Assembly (NCBI RefSeq): GCF_030376615.1
Contig: NZ_JARRAB010000023.1
Coordinates: forward strand, 1-64,000
DNA: 64,000 bases
Direction: 5' to 3'
Source: Pseudomonas sp. sp1636
GTDB lineage: Bacteria > Pseudomonadota > Gammaproteobacteria > Pseudomonadales > Pseudomonadaceae
Under the pieces are notes generated by a model that ran no database searches, was not told where the DNA came from, and worked only from the letters and a program-made list of their open reading frames with translations. This document shows, in pieces, positions 36,762 through 44,592 of the stretch; the stretch's first letter is position 1, and every line of letters starts with the position of its first letter. A program made the translations under genes and the position numbers.

Positions 36762-38324
36762 TTAGTACTCCACCTGCAGCTCCGCGCTGCTGGGTTCGGC
36801 CTGACAGGCCAGCGCCCAGCCCTGGCGGATCTGCGGCTCGCTCAGCGCCTGGTTGCTGCGCATGGTCACGCTGCCGGACACCACCCGGCACTTGCAGGCG
36901 GCGCAGACGCCGGTGCGGCAGGCGTTCGGCGGCTGCAGGCCGATTTGCTCCATGGCATCCAACAGCACCTCGCCGCGGCGCACATCCAGTGCATGCCGCC
37001 GGCCATTGAGCGACACCCAAAGCCGACTAGCGTCCGGGGGTGTCGCCGCAGCGTTGTGATTGTCCGGTTGCGCGGCGAAGCGCTCCAGGTGAATCCGCTG
37101 CTCTGCCACCTGCAGGCCGAGCAGTGCCTGGCGCGCCCCGTCCATGAAGGGTTGCGGGCCACAGATGAAGCAATCGGCCTCGCGCCAGTCGCTGACCTGC
37201 CCGGCAATGGCATCGGCGCCGGGCACGCCCTGGCTCTGATCAAACCAGTAGCGCACCTGCAACCGTTGCCCATAGCGCTGCTGCAAGCCTGCCAGCTCCT
37301 CGGCGAAGATCACCGAGTCGGCATCACGGTTGGCATAGAACAGACAGATCCGTGCGTGCCCCTGAGCCAGCGCCGCCTGCAGGATCGCCATCAGCGGGGT
37401 GATGCCACTGCCGGCGCCGATCAACAACAGGTCGCCATCGAGGCGGGCCGGGCTGAAACTGCCCGCTGGCGGCAACACGTCCAGGCTAGCGCCCGGCTGC
37501 AACTGCTCGTGCAGCCAGTTCGAGGCGCGACCAGCAGCCACACGCTTGACCGTGATGCGCAGCGGTTCGTCGCCCAGTACTGGCCGCGACAGCGAATAGC
37601 AGCGCAGCAGCGGCGGCTCGGCGCAGGGCACCTTGAGGATAAGAAACTGGCCGGGGCGGGCGGCGAAGCGTTCGCGCTGCTCAGCCGGCACGCGCAGCTC
37701 GAAGGAGCAGGCATCGCCCCCCTCCTCCACCCGGCCGCACACTTCGACCCGGACACTTTCGTCGGACGCAGACGGCGCCATCAGCGACGGCTGGTTCGGC
37801 GCAGCGCCAGCCCCTGGTTTCGGCAGTCCGCGCAACATCGGCCAGACCGATTGGCGGCGGAAGAGCAGCACATGGCCAATGTGCAAGCCGATCAGCCACA
37901 GCGCCAGGTTGGCGAAGAATTCATGCACCTCTTCGGCATCGCCCAGCCAGGCAACGAAGTCGATGTCGCCGGCGGCACCGAACAGCTCTGGCGAAACCCC
38001 AGGCAAGGCGGCCAGGACATCGCCGTTTTCGACCATGCCGAAGCCGATCAGGCTGGCCAAGGCGCAACTCACCAGCGTGCCGAAGGTCAGCCATTTGCCG
38101 ACCGTGTCCGGGCTGGGCTTATGCGCCGGGGTTCGCGGCGGCAGCAAGCGCGGGAAGCCGCGCAGCCGCAATGGCGCGATCAGCAGGCGCAGCAACAGCA
38201 ACGCGACCAGGCCGTAACCCAGCCAGATATGCAGCAGCTCGGCATCCTCACCGCTCAGGTAGACGGCGACGAAGAATCCGGCCAGTAGCCAGTGGAATAA
38301 CCGGAAGCGGTTGAACGCGGCCAC
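36762..38324 (-). CDS. cytochrome b561-FNR-2Fe-2S ferredoxin fusion
   Basis: A 520-residue membrane flavocytochrome. Residues about 1-165 form a b561-like unit of four helices with candidate haem histidines H11, H32, H134 and H148/H151. After a linker, residues about 190-425 form an FAD/NAD(P) reductase (CYSLSRPV flavin motif, LIGAGSGITPLMAIL, CGPQPFMDGA). The C terminus is a plant-type [2Fe-2S] ferredoxin with C469, C474, C477 and C507. It begins with GTG after GAGGA. The domain order suggests electrons pass from NAD(P)H through FAD, 2Fe-2S and haem b across the membrane. It is divergent from two c-type cytochrome genes likely to receive them. Related separate b561 genes usually sit with DHC and DUF1924; the fusion is unusual. 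Confidence 0.88.
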   Translation of the reverse strand: MAAFNRFRLFHWLLAGFFVAVYLSGEDAELLHIWLGYGLVALLLLRLLIAPLRLRGFPRLLPPRTPAHKPSPDTVGKWLTFGTLVSCALASLIGFGMVENGDVLAALPGVSPELFGAAGDIDFVAWLGDAEEVHEFFANLALWLIGLHIGHVLLFRRQSVWPMLRGLPKPGAGAAPNQPSLMAPSASDESVRVEVCGRVEEGGDACSFELRVPAEQRERFAARPGQFLILKVPCAEPPLLRCYSLSRPVLGDEPLRITVKRVAAGRASNWLHEQLQPGASLDVLPPAGSFSPARLDGDLLLIGAGSGITPLMAILQAALAQGHARICLFYANRDADSVIFAEELAGLQQRYGQRLQVRYWFDQSQGVPGADAIAGQVSDWREADCFICGPQPFMDGARQALLGLQVAEQRIHLERFAAQPDNHNAAATPPDASRLWVSLNGRRHALDVRRGEVLLDAMEQIGLQPPNACRTGVCAACKCRVVSGSVTMRSNQALSEPQIRQGWALACQAEPSSAELQVEY

Positions 38325-38372
38325 GATGGCAGTCCTCAGCAGAATGGAATGTCACCTTTCTAGCCCCGCTGG

Positions 38373-38421
38373 CTTAAGCGGAGCTGAATCCAGCCACGGC
38401 GGCTTTTAAGCTTCGTTTAAG
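38373..38421. promoter_or_regulatory. two PmrA/QseB-like boxes
   Basis: TTTAAG-CTTCG-TTTAAG (38405-38421) is a full match to the YTTAAK-N5-YTTAAK box of PmrA/QseB-type regulators; CTTAAG-CGGAG-CTGAAT (38373-38389) is a copy with one mismatch. They start 32 bases apart, about three helical turns, between divergent redox genes. Confidence 0.65.
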
Positions 38422-38464
38422 CCAGCGGGCCTAACCTCCAGCCACCACCCCTGGAGAGCGCCCC

Positions 38465-38869
38465 ATGCAAGCCACTCTGTTTGCCCTCGCCTGCTGCCTC
38501 AGCCTGCCGGCCCTGGCGGCGCCCGAGTCGGCGCTGATCGCCGACTACGCCGAACAGGCCCGCCAGGAAAATCCGGCCTTCAACGGTTTTTCCGCCGAGC
38601 GTGGCAAGGCGCTGTATTTCGCCGAGCAGCAGCGCAATGGCAAGGCCATCAGCTGCACCACCTGCCACACCGCCGATCCGCGCCAGGCCGGCAAGACCCT
38701 GGCTTACCGCAAGGTCGAAGCGCTGGCGCCGGCGGCCAACCCCGAGCGTTTCAGCAATCCGCAGAAGGTGGAGAAATGGTTTCGGCGCAACTGCGACGAC
38801 GTCTTCACCCGCGCCTGCAGCGCCCAGGAAAAGGGCGACTTCATCACCTGGATCAACAGCCTGAAATAG
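38465..38869 (+). CDS. DUF1924-type monohaem cytochrome c
   Basis: A 134-residue exported cytochrome with a Sec signal peptide (MQATLFALACCLSLPALAA, cleaved near ALAA) and one haem c site, CTTCHT, around residue 64. The DUF1924 family block follows (KTLAYRKVEALAPAANPERF, VEKWFRRNCDDVFTRAC). DUF1924 cytochromes are typically encoded beside dihaem DHC proteins and cytochrome b561, as here. It is nine bases before the next cytochrome gene and therefore co-transcribed with it. It should act in the periplasm; the terminal acceptor is unknown. Confidence 0.9.
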   Translation: MQATLFALACCLSLPALAAPESALIADYAEQARQENPAFNGFSAERGKALYFAEQQRNGKAISCTTCHTADPRQAGKTLAYRKVEALAPAANPERFSNPQKVEKWFRRNCDDVFTRACSAQEKGDFITWINSLK

Positions 38870-38878
38870 GAGCGCGCC

Positions 38879-39394
38879 ATGCGCCTCGGAAAACCACTGG
38901 CCTTCGCCCTGCTAGCACTCGCGGTGGTCGGCCTCAGCCTCGCCGCCGCCGACGACGAGCACACCCGCCGCTACCAGCGCCCCAAACGCCTGGCGGTACC
39001 GGCCGATGCCCCGCAGCTCTGGAAGGACGAATGCGCCAGCTGCCACATGCTCTACCCGCCGGGTCTGCTGCCGGCCCAAGCCTGGCGCCAGCAGCTGGAC
39101 ACGCTGGCCGCCCACTACGGCAGCAATGCTTCGCTGGAGCCCGAGCAAGAGCGCGAGATCCTCGACTTCCTGCTGCGCGCCTCGGCCCGCAACCGCCTGC
39201 CGGTGGAACCGGCACAGACGGCCGGCGAGCCGCCACGGATCAGCCAGACGCGCTGGTTCGAGCACAAGCACGATGAAGTCAGCGCCGCGAAATTCCGCCG
39301 CGAATCGGTAGGCGGCCCGGCCAACTGCGTGGCCTGCCACCGCGACGCCGAGCGCGGCGACTTCGATGACGACCGGGTGAAGATTCCGCGTTGA
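38879..39394 (+). CDS. dihaem cytochrome c (DHC family)
   Basis: A 171-residue exported protein with a signal peptide or anchor (MRLGKPLAFALLALAVVGLSLA) and two haem c motifs, CASCHM (about residue 52) and CVACHR (about residue 157). It resembles the DHC (PF09626) family described from purple bacteria and found with DUF1924 cytochromes. Together with its neighbour and the divergent b561-FNR-ferredoxin fusion it should form a periplasmic electron-transfer chain from cytosolic NAD(P)H. Confidence 0.9.
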   Translation: MRLGKPLAFALLALAVVGLSLAAADDEHTRRYQRPKRLAVPADAPQLWKDECASCHMLYPPGLLPAQAWRQQLDTLAAHYGSNASLEPEQEREILDFLLRASARNRLPVEPAQTAGEPPRISQTRWFEHKHDEVSAAKFRRESVGGPANCVACHRDAERGDFDDDRVKIPR

Positions 39395-39610
39395 ACGACA
39401 CAGGCAGGCGGATCTGGCGAACATGCATGAACCGCACTGAGAGGCTGTGAAAACACCCTCGCCGATAGGCAGTACGTGCAGCTCGCCGAACAGGTTCGCG
39501 AGGAAGTCGCCGAGATGATCGAAAACTGCAAGCTGGCCGCCGAGGCCGACGCGCAACTGCACCGGATCATCGGCAAGCTGCCGGCCGGACGACAGCATGC
39601 CAGGCACTCC
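39395..39610. other. spacer with short coding remnant and IS-end-like motif
   Basis: After the cytochrome genes, GAGGCTGTGAAAACACCC at 39441 resembles an insertion-sequence end. From 39470 a plus-strand frame reads RQYVQLAEQVREEVAEMIEN and continues about 25 residues of helical-looking sequence before losing sense near 39600. It looks like the tail of a degraded gene of unknown type, not a working gene. Confidence 0.35.
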
Positions 39611-40018
39611 TCAAGCATCGCGAAACAGGTCGTGGGCATCGAGCAGCCGGTAGGCAATCTGCGGATGCTTCTCCAGGCCACGACGAATCGCCGCCGGGAT
39701 CGACTGGCGGGTCTTGCGACAGAGGCCGGGCAATTCGTCGATATGGATGGCGATGCCGCGCATGCTGCGCACCTCGTGGTGGCCCGGGGCGATGGCCACG
39801 CGAAGACCCAGTTGCTCGTATAGCCGCCGTTGCAGGCGCTCGAGGTCGCTCAGGCTCTGGATATTCTCCAGGCGTTCGAGCAGGCGCTTTTCCTCCGCAC
39901 GGGTCAGGCGCAGGATGCGCGAGTCGGCGTCGGGGCGGCCCTGCAATCGTTCGCGCCCGCAGTTGCAGGCACCGGGCGGACAAGGTTGGCGAAGCTCGGC
40001 AGAGGTGGTCATAGGCAC
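39611..40018 (-). CDS. conserved protein with N-terminal Cys cluster
   Basis: A 135-residue soluble protein. Near the start it has a cysteine cluster, CPPGACNCGRERL, of Fe-S or zinc type (CxxxxCxC); this is followed by a helical segment (LTRAEEKRLLERLENIQSLSDLERLQRRLYEQLG) shown here in two parts: LTRAEEKRLLERLENI and SLSDLERLQRRLYEQLG. A beta-rich segment then reads VAIAPGHHEVRSMRGIAIHI, and the C terminus has PGLCRKTRQSIPAAIRR. The start may be at 40018 or two codons later. I do not recognise the family; conservation in pseudomonads is an impression only. A metal or Fe-S binding regulatory role is possible but unproven. Confidence 0.6.
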   Translation of the reverse strand: MPMTTSAELRQPCPPGACNCGRERLQGRPDADSRILRLTRAEEKRLLERLENIQSLSDLERLQRRLYEQLGLRVAIAPGHHEVRSMRGIAIHIDELPGLCRKTRQSIPAAIRRGLEKHPQIAYRLLDAHDLFRDA

Positions 40019-40334
40019 CGATCATAGCCAGTCGAGGTCACCGTTGCCCACTCCAGCAATGGCTGTCCCGCCACGCACTGCACTGCCTCCGCCGTGGTGC
40101 TGGCGTTGGCTCGCGCCTCAACTGCAGCCCGCGGACGCCCACCGGGATGGCGAGCATCGCCGCGAAGGTCGAGATGTTGATGATGGTGCCCGGCGGCGGC
40201 TTGACCATGGCCGGTGTCACCGGACGCGGCGGCCGGATCGCCTTCGCACCCGGCTGATCCGCGGCGCCTGGCGCAAACGGTTTCCCATCCTGGCGCAGCG
40301 CGATCATTCAAGCGAACCGCGCGGCGCTTGAGCG
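40019..40334. other. spacer with SDR gene remnant
   Basis: No intact gene. On the minus strand 40120-40200 encodes GTIINISTFAAMLAIPVG, which has the look of a short-chain dehydrogenase strand and helix, but the frame is not sustained. This appears to be a decayed SDR fragment. Confidence 0.4.
40120..40200 (-). pseudogene. short-chain dehydrogenase fragment
   Basis: About 27 codons resemble the SDR GTIINISS-type segment just before the catalytic Ser. The NAD(P)-binding N terminus and the YxxxK motif are missing, and the flanks are frame-broken, so this is an eroded remnant. Confidence 0.35.
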
Positions 40335-40889
40335 TCAATGCACCAGCATGGCCTCAGCCACCTGCTTGCGCGTGCCTTTGCCGCGCAGTTGCTCGACCAG
40401 GGTCAGGGCAAATTCGAGGGCGGTGCCCGGGCCCTGGCTGGTGATGCAGTTGCCATCGACCACCACCGGCTGGTCGACGAAGACGCAGCCGCTGAGACGC
40501 TCGCTGAAGCTCGGGTAGCAGGTCATCTGCCGCTGCTTGAGTACCCCGAACGCCTGCAAGGCCAGCGCTGGCGCCGCACAGATCCCGGCGAACAACTTGC
40601 CGGCCTTAGCCTGCTGGCGCAGCCGTTCGGCCAGCGGCTCATGTTCAGCCAGGCGTTGCGCGCCGGGCATGCCTCCGGGCAGCACGATCAGGTCGAATTC
40701 CTGGGCCAGGACGTCGACCAGCATGGTGTCGGCGGTCAACCGGGTGCCGCGGGCGCAGGTAACCATGCGCCGGCCTTCGATGCTGGCGACCACCACCTCG
40801 ACCTCGGAACGACGCAGTACATCGATCAAGGTCACACATTCGATGTCTTCGACGCCATCGGCAATGGTGACAAGGGCACGTGAAGTCAT
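40335..40889 (-). CDS. DJ-1/YajL family protein
   Basis: A 184-residue DJ-1/PfpI-type protein. The active-site nucleophile elbow LFAGICAAPALALQAFG carries the conserved cysteine, and the DJ-1 subgroup glutamate is near the N terminus (ADGVEDIECVTLIDVLRRSEV). YajL/DJ-1 relatives act in oxidative stress and glyoxal/methylglyoxal detoxification. The start at 40889 (MTSRALVTIADGVED) is preceded by GAGGC and fits the family; 46 extra codons upstream do not. It is divergent from the NCS2 permease gene. Confidence 0.9.
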   Translation of the reverse strand: MTSRALVTIADGVEDIECVTLIDVLRRSEVEVVVASIEGRRMVTCARGTRLTADTMLVDVLAQEFDLIVLPGGMPGAQRLAEHEPLAERLRQQAKAGKLFAGICAAPALALQAFGVLKQRQMTCYPSFSERLSGCVFVDQPVVVDGNCITSQGPGTALEFALTLVEQLRGKGTRKQVAEAMLVH

Positions 40890-41062
40890 GTTTGCCTCCT
40901 CGGAAAACCCAACGATAATCGTCCACCGGCTCATGCCTGCACCGCTCGCGGACGAGCTGTTATGATGCGCGCCTTTTTCCAGATCGCCAGCAAAATCGTG
41001 CATATGTGCTTTGCTTGCGGTCTGCATATCGAAGGCGTAAGCAACGCCACAGGGAGTCCCGC

Positions 41063-42355
41063 ATGCTGGAACGAATCTTCCACCTAAAAGCGCATCACAC
41101 CACGGTACGCACCGAGGTTCTGGCCGGCCTCACCACCTTCCTGACCATGGCCTACATCCTCTTCGTCAACCCCAACATCCTGGCCGAAGCCGGCATGGAC
41201 AAGGGCGCGGTATTCGTTGCTACCTGCCTGGCTGCCGCCATCGGTTCGGCAATCATGGGCCTGCTGGCCAATTACCCGATCGCCCTGGCGCCGGGCATGG
41301 GCCTGAATGCCTTCTTCACCTACACCGTGGTGCTGACCATGGGCCACACCTGGCAAGTGGCGTTGGGCGCGGTATTTCTCTCCGGGGTGATTTTCTTCCT
41401 GTTGTCGATTTTCAAGATCCGCGAGTGGATCATCAACAGCATCCCCATGGCCCTGCGCGCCGGCATTGCCGCCGGCATCGGGCTGTTTCTGGCGATCATC
41501 GCGCTGAAAAACGCCGGTATCGTGGTCGACAACCCCGCCACCCTGGTCGGCCTCGGCGACATGAGCCAGGGCAGCGTACTGCTGGCCTGCCTGGGCTTCT
41601 TCGTGATCGCCGCCCTGGCCTACCGCCGCGTCACCGGTTCGGTGATGATCGGCATCCTGCTGGTCACCGGGCTGTCGATCCTGCTCGGCCTGTCGCAGTT
41701 GAGCGGCGTGGTGTCGATGCCGCCGTCGCTGATGCCGACCCTGCTGCAACTGGATATCGCCGGCGCCCTGGATATCGGCCTGCTCAGCGTGATCTTTGCC
41801 TTCCTCTTCGTCGACCTGTTCGACACCTCCGGCACCCTGATCGGAGTGGCGCAAAAGGCCGACCTGCTGGACAAGGACGGTAAGATGCCCAAGCTCGGCC
41901 GCGCCCTGCTGGCCGATAGCACGGCGACCATGGCCGGCGCCGCGCTGGGCAGCTCGACCACCACCAGCTACATCGAGTCGGCGGCCGGCATCAGCGCCGG
42001 CGGACGCACCGGCCTGACCGCCTGCGTGGTTGCCCTGCTGTTTTTGCTCAGCCTGTTCTTCGCCCCGCTGGCCGGCGCCGTGCCGGCCTTCGCCACCGCG
42101 CCGGCGCTGCTGTTCGTCGCCGTGCTGATGATGGGCAGCCTGGCGCAGATAGACTGGGACGACCTTAGCGTCGCCGCACCGGTGGTGGTGGCCGCGCTGG
42201 CCATGCCGCTGACCTTCTCCATCGCCAACGGCATCGCCTTCGGTTTCATCAGCTGGACAGTGGTAAAACTGTTGGCCGGACGTTGGCGCGACCTCAACCC
42301 GGCGCTGGTGGTGCTGTCGGTGCTGTTCGTGATCAAGCTCGGCTGGTTCGCTTAA
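41063..42355 (+). CDS. NCS2 family purine permease (AzgA/PbuG-like)
   Basis: A 430-residue inner-membrane transporter of about 12-14 helices in the AzgA/PbuG branch of the NCS2 group. Marks are TEVLAGLTTFLTMAYILFVN, APGMGLNAFFTYTVV, and FLFVDLFDTSGTLIGVAQKA followed by SSTTTSYIESAAGISAGGRTG (split here). These carry substrate- and proton-coupling residues, so hypoxanthine, guanine or adenine uptake is the likely role. The ATG at 41063 follows AGGGAG. A TATGAT -10 element lies near 40960; no purine riboswitch was recognised. It precedes trmA as in P. aeruginosa PA4719-PA4720. Confidence 0.92.
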   Translation: MLERIFHLKAHHTTVRTEVLAGLTTFLTMAYILFVNPNILAEAGMDKGAVFVATCLAAAIGSAIMGLLANYPIALAPGMGLNAFFTYTVVLTMGHTWQVALGAVFLSGVIFFLLSIFKIREWIINSIPMALRAGIAAGIGLFLAIIALKNAGIVVDNPATLVGLGDMSQGSVLLACLGFFVIAALAYRRVTGSVMIGILLVTGLSILLGLSQLSGVVSMPPSLMPTLLQLDIAGALDIGLLSVIFAFLFVDLFDTSGTLIGVAQKADLLDKDGKMPKLGRALLADSTATMAGAALGSSTTTSYIESAAGISAGGRTGLTACVVALLFLLSLFFAPLAGAVPAFATAPALLFVAVLMMGSLAQIDWDDLSVAAPVVVAALAMPLTFSIANGIAFGFISWTVVKLLAGRWRDLNPALVVLSVLFVIKLGWFA

Positions 42356-42455
42356 TGATTAGTCGGCTGGGCCGGCGGCGATCCGCCTCGCCCTCGTGTA
42401 ACCGCTGCCGGTGGGCTCAAGCCCAGCCTACGGCCAATTCGCAAATGAGTAGTCC

Positions 42456-43544
42456 ATGAGCCGACCCCAGTTCGATCCCAGCACCTATGCCGCTCAGCTC
42501 GCCGAAAAGAAAGCCCGCCTGGTCGAGCTGCTGGCGCCCTTCGCTGCCCCCGAACCGGAGGTCTTCGAGTCACCGCGCGAGCATTATCGCCTGCGCGCCG
42601 AATTCCGCCTGTGGCGCGAAGATGGCAACCGTCATTACGCGATGTTCGCAGCCGGCGATAAGCACACCCCGATCTTCTTCGAGGAGTTCCCCATTGCCAG
42701 CGCGCGAATCAACGCCCTGATGCCGCGCCTGAAAAGCGCCTGGCAGCTGAGTTCGGCGCTTGCTTTCAAGCTGTTCCAGGTCGAGTTTCTCACCACCCTG
42801 TCCGGCGACGCATTGATCACCCTGTGCTACCACCGCCCGCTGGACGCGGCCTGGCAAGCCGAGGCGGAAAAGCTCGCGGCGGAACTGCAGGTCAGCCTGG
42901 TTGGCCGCTCGCGCGGCAAGCGCATCGTCATAGGCCGGGATTACGTCGAGGAAGAGCTGCAGGTGGCGGGGCGCGGCTTCCGCTACCGCCAGCCGGAAGG
43001 CGCCTTCACCCAGCCCAACGGCGAGGTCAATCAGAAGATGCTCGGCTGGGCCTTTGATGTGCTGGGCGAACGCGAAGACGACCTGCTGGAACTCTATTGC
43101 GGCAACGGCAACTTCACCCTGCCGCTGGCCACCCGGGTGCGTAAGGTGCTGGCCACCGAGATCAGCAAATCCTCGGTCAACGCCGCGCTGGCCAACCTGG
43201 CAAGCAACAACGTGGACAACGTCACCCTGGTGCGCCTGTCCGCCGAGGAGCTGACCGAAGCCCTCAATGAAGTGCGGCCGTTCCGCCGCCTGGCCGGCAT
43301 CGACCTGCAAAGCTATCGATTCGGCAGCGTATTCGTCGACCCGCCGCGCGCCGGCATGGATCCGGACACCTGCGAGCTGACCCGGCGCTTCGACAGGATT
43401 CTCTACATCTCCTGCAACCCCGAGACCCTGGCCGCCAACATCGCCCAGCTCAACGATACTCACCAGGTCACGCGCTGCGCCCTGTTCGACCAATTCCCCT
43501 ACACCCATCACATGGAGTCGGGCGTGCTTCTGAGCAGAAGATAG
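42456..43544 (+). CDS. trmA: tRNA (uracil-5-)-methyltransferase
   Basis: TrmA makes m5U54 (T) in tRNA. The 362-residue product has N-terminal segments (FDPSTYAAQLAEKKARLVELL), the SAM site LLELYCGNGNFTLPLA, and the active site with DPPRAGMDPDTC and ISCNPETLAAN, which contains the catalytic cysteine. The length matches the family, and there is no TRAM domain, as expected for TrmA versus RlmD. It is the last conserved gene before the secondary-metabolite cluster. Confidence 0.96.
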   Translation: MSRPQFDPSTYAAQLAEKKARLVELLAPFAAPEPEVFESPREHYRLRAEFRLWREDGNRHYAMFAAGDKHTPIFFEEFPIASARINALMPRLKSAWQLSSALAFKLFQVEFLTTLSGDALITLCYHRPLDAAWQAEAEKLAAELQVSLVGRSRGKRIVIGRDYVEEELQVAGRGFRYRQPEGAFTQPNGEVNQKMLGWAFDVLGEREDDLLELYCGNGNFTLPLATRVRKVLATEISKSSVNAALANLASNNVDNVTLVRLSAEELTEALNEVRPFRRLAGIDLQSYRFGSVFVDPPRAGMDPDTCELTRRFDRILYISCNPETLAANIAQLNDTHQVTRCALFDQFPYTHHMESGVLLSRR

Positions 43545-43857
43545 CAAGGCGCCTGGCTACCCAGCGCTATACCCGCGCTGTCACCTCTCGGCGGCCGGGC
43601 AACACCCCGTTTGCGCTTCTTGCCGGCGCGACAGGCGGATAGATTTCTCCGAACGCTCGGAGCTCGCCGGCGAGGTTCTGCACCCGCAGCGTCGTCAGGA
43701 TAATGCTGCAACGGCCTTCATTAAGGGTGCACGATGTCTCACTGCGGATCTTTTCCCCCTCTTGTTTGCGATTAATTCACGCTAAGATCGTCACTGTTTC
43801 TGCGCCAACTGCAGAATTAAGCTTCAGGTTATGCCCCTATTCTTGGGAGGAATAGCA
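43545..43857. other. trmA-luxR spacer with possible promoter and lux-box-like dyad
   Basis: About 313 bases without a gene. A weak promoter TTGTTT-15-TAAGAT (43762-43788) is followed by the palindrome TTCTGC-GCCAACT-GCAGAA (43798-43816), of LuxR-box size, and by GGGAGG (43845) before the TTG start of the regulator. Confidence 0.45.
43798..43816. promoter_or_regulatory. lux-box-like inverted repeat
   Basis: TTCTGCGCCAACTGCAGAA, six-base arms around seven bases, directly downstream of the presumed luxR promoter; suited to autoregulation by a dimeric LuxR protein. Confidence 0.4.
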
Positions 43858-44586
43858 TTGCGCGCACATAAGGATGTGATTGGGGCTCTGCCGGAGCTCT
43901 TGGCCGCACGCAACATCGATCAGGTCAAAGACCGGATTCAGCGCTTCATCAGCGCAATCGGCTTCGATTTCTTTCTGATCGGCATCGAAGACTTCCCGCT
44001 TACCGGGGCGCCCCAACACTCTATCCAGACCAACTACCCGACCACTTGCGTGGAACAATACGGCCGCCTGCAGTGGCTCGGCCGCGATCCGGTGGTGCGC
44101 CATTGCCGGCAGTCTTCGCTGCCCCTGATCTGGCATCAAGGACACTTCCTCGGGGACGCCTGCCAATTGCACGAGGAGTCTGCCGCGCACGGGATCTCCA
44201 CCGGCGTGGCAACCGCCTTGCATGGCGCCAGGAGTAGCCGCGCAATGATGATCTCGGTGGCCAACGGCGCTTGTTTCAATGCAAAAACCCAAGCCTGGCT
44301 CACGGAGACCATGCCCATCGTCCATCTGCTGGCCTCTTACGCCTACGAGGCGATCAACCGTATCGATGAGATTTCCGCTTCCGAGAACATTGGCCTGACC
44401 CGACGCGAAGACGAGTGCCTGCACTGGGCCGCGGCCGGCAAGACCTCCTGGGAGATCTCGCGCATTCTCGGTTGCTCCGAAGCCACGGTGAATTTCCATT
44501 TCCGCAATATCATCCAGAAGCTGGGCGCTTCGAATCGGCGTCAGGCCGTCGTCCGGGCGCTGTCGCTGGGCCTGATTCGGCCCTGA
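43858..44586 (+). CDS. LuxR-family solo regulator of the aryl cluster
   Basis: A 242-residue LuxR-type regulator with an N-terminal autoinducer-binding domain (about 20-165) and C-terminal HTH (TRREDECLHWAAAGKTSWEIS, VNFHFRNIIQKLG). The best start is TTG at 43858, seven bases after GGGAGG; an ATG 27 bases upstream has no ribosome binding site. The ligand pocket has Y68, D77, P78, W92 and G116 conserved, but the Trp that contacts the AHL carbonyl (W57 of TraR, W60 of LasR) is C64 (YPTTCVEQY). No luxI is present. It faces the biosynthetic operon six bases from its end, so it likely regulates it; the ligand may not be a normal AHL. Confidence 0.9.
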   Translation: MRAHKDVIGALPELLAARNIDQVKDRIQRFISAIGFDFFLIGIEDFPLTGAPQHSIQTNYPTTCVEQYGRLQWLGRDPVVRHCRQSSLPLIWHQGHFLGDACQLHEESAAHGISTGVATALHGARSSRAMMISVANGACFNAKTQAWLTETMPIVHLLASYAYEAINRIDEISASENIGLTRREDECLHWAAAGKTSWEISRILGCSEATVNFHFRNIIQKLGASNRRQAVVRALSLGLIRP

Positions 44587-44592
44587 ACCGAT

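Noticed and set aside
40890..41062. Purine riboswitch upstream of the NCS2 permease.
   Set aside because: No three-way junction pattern or conserved purine-aptamer core bases could be found by eye.
43831..43857. ATG at 43831 as start of the LuxR gene.
   Set aside because: No ribosome binding site precedes it, while GGGAGG is seven bases before the TTG at 43858 and gives a normal LuxR length.
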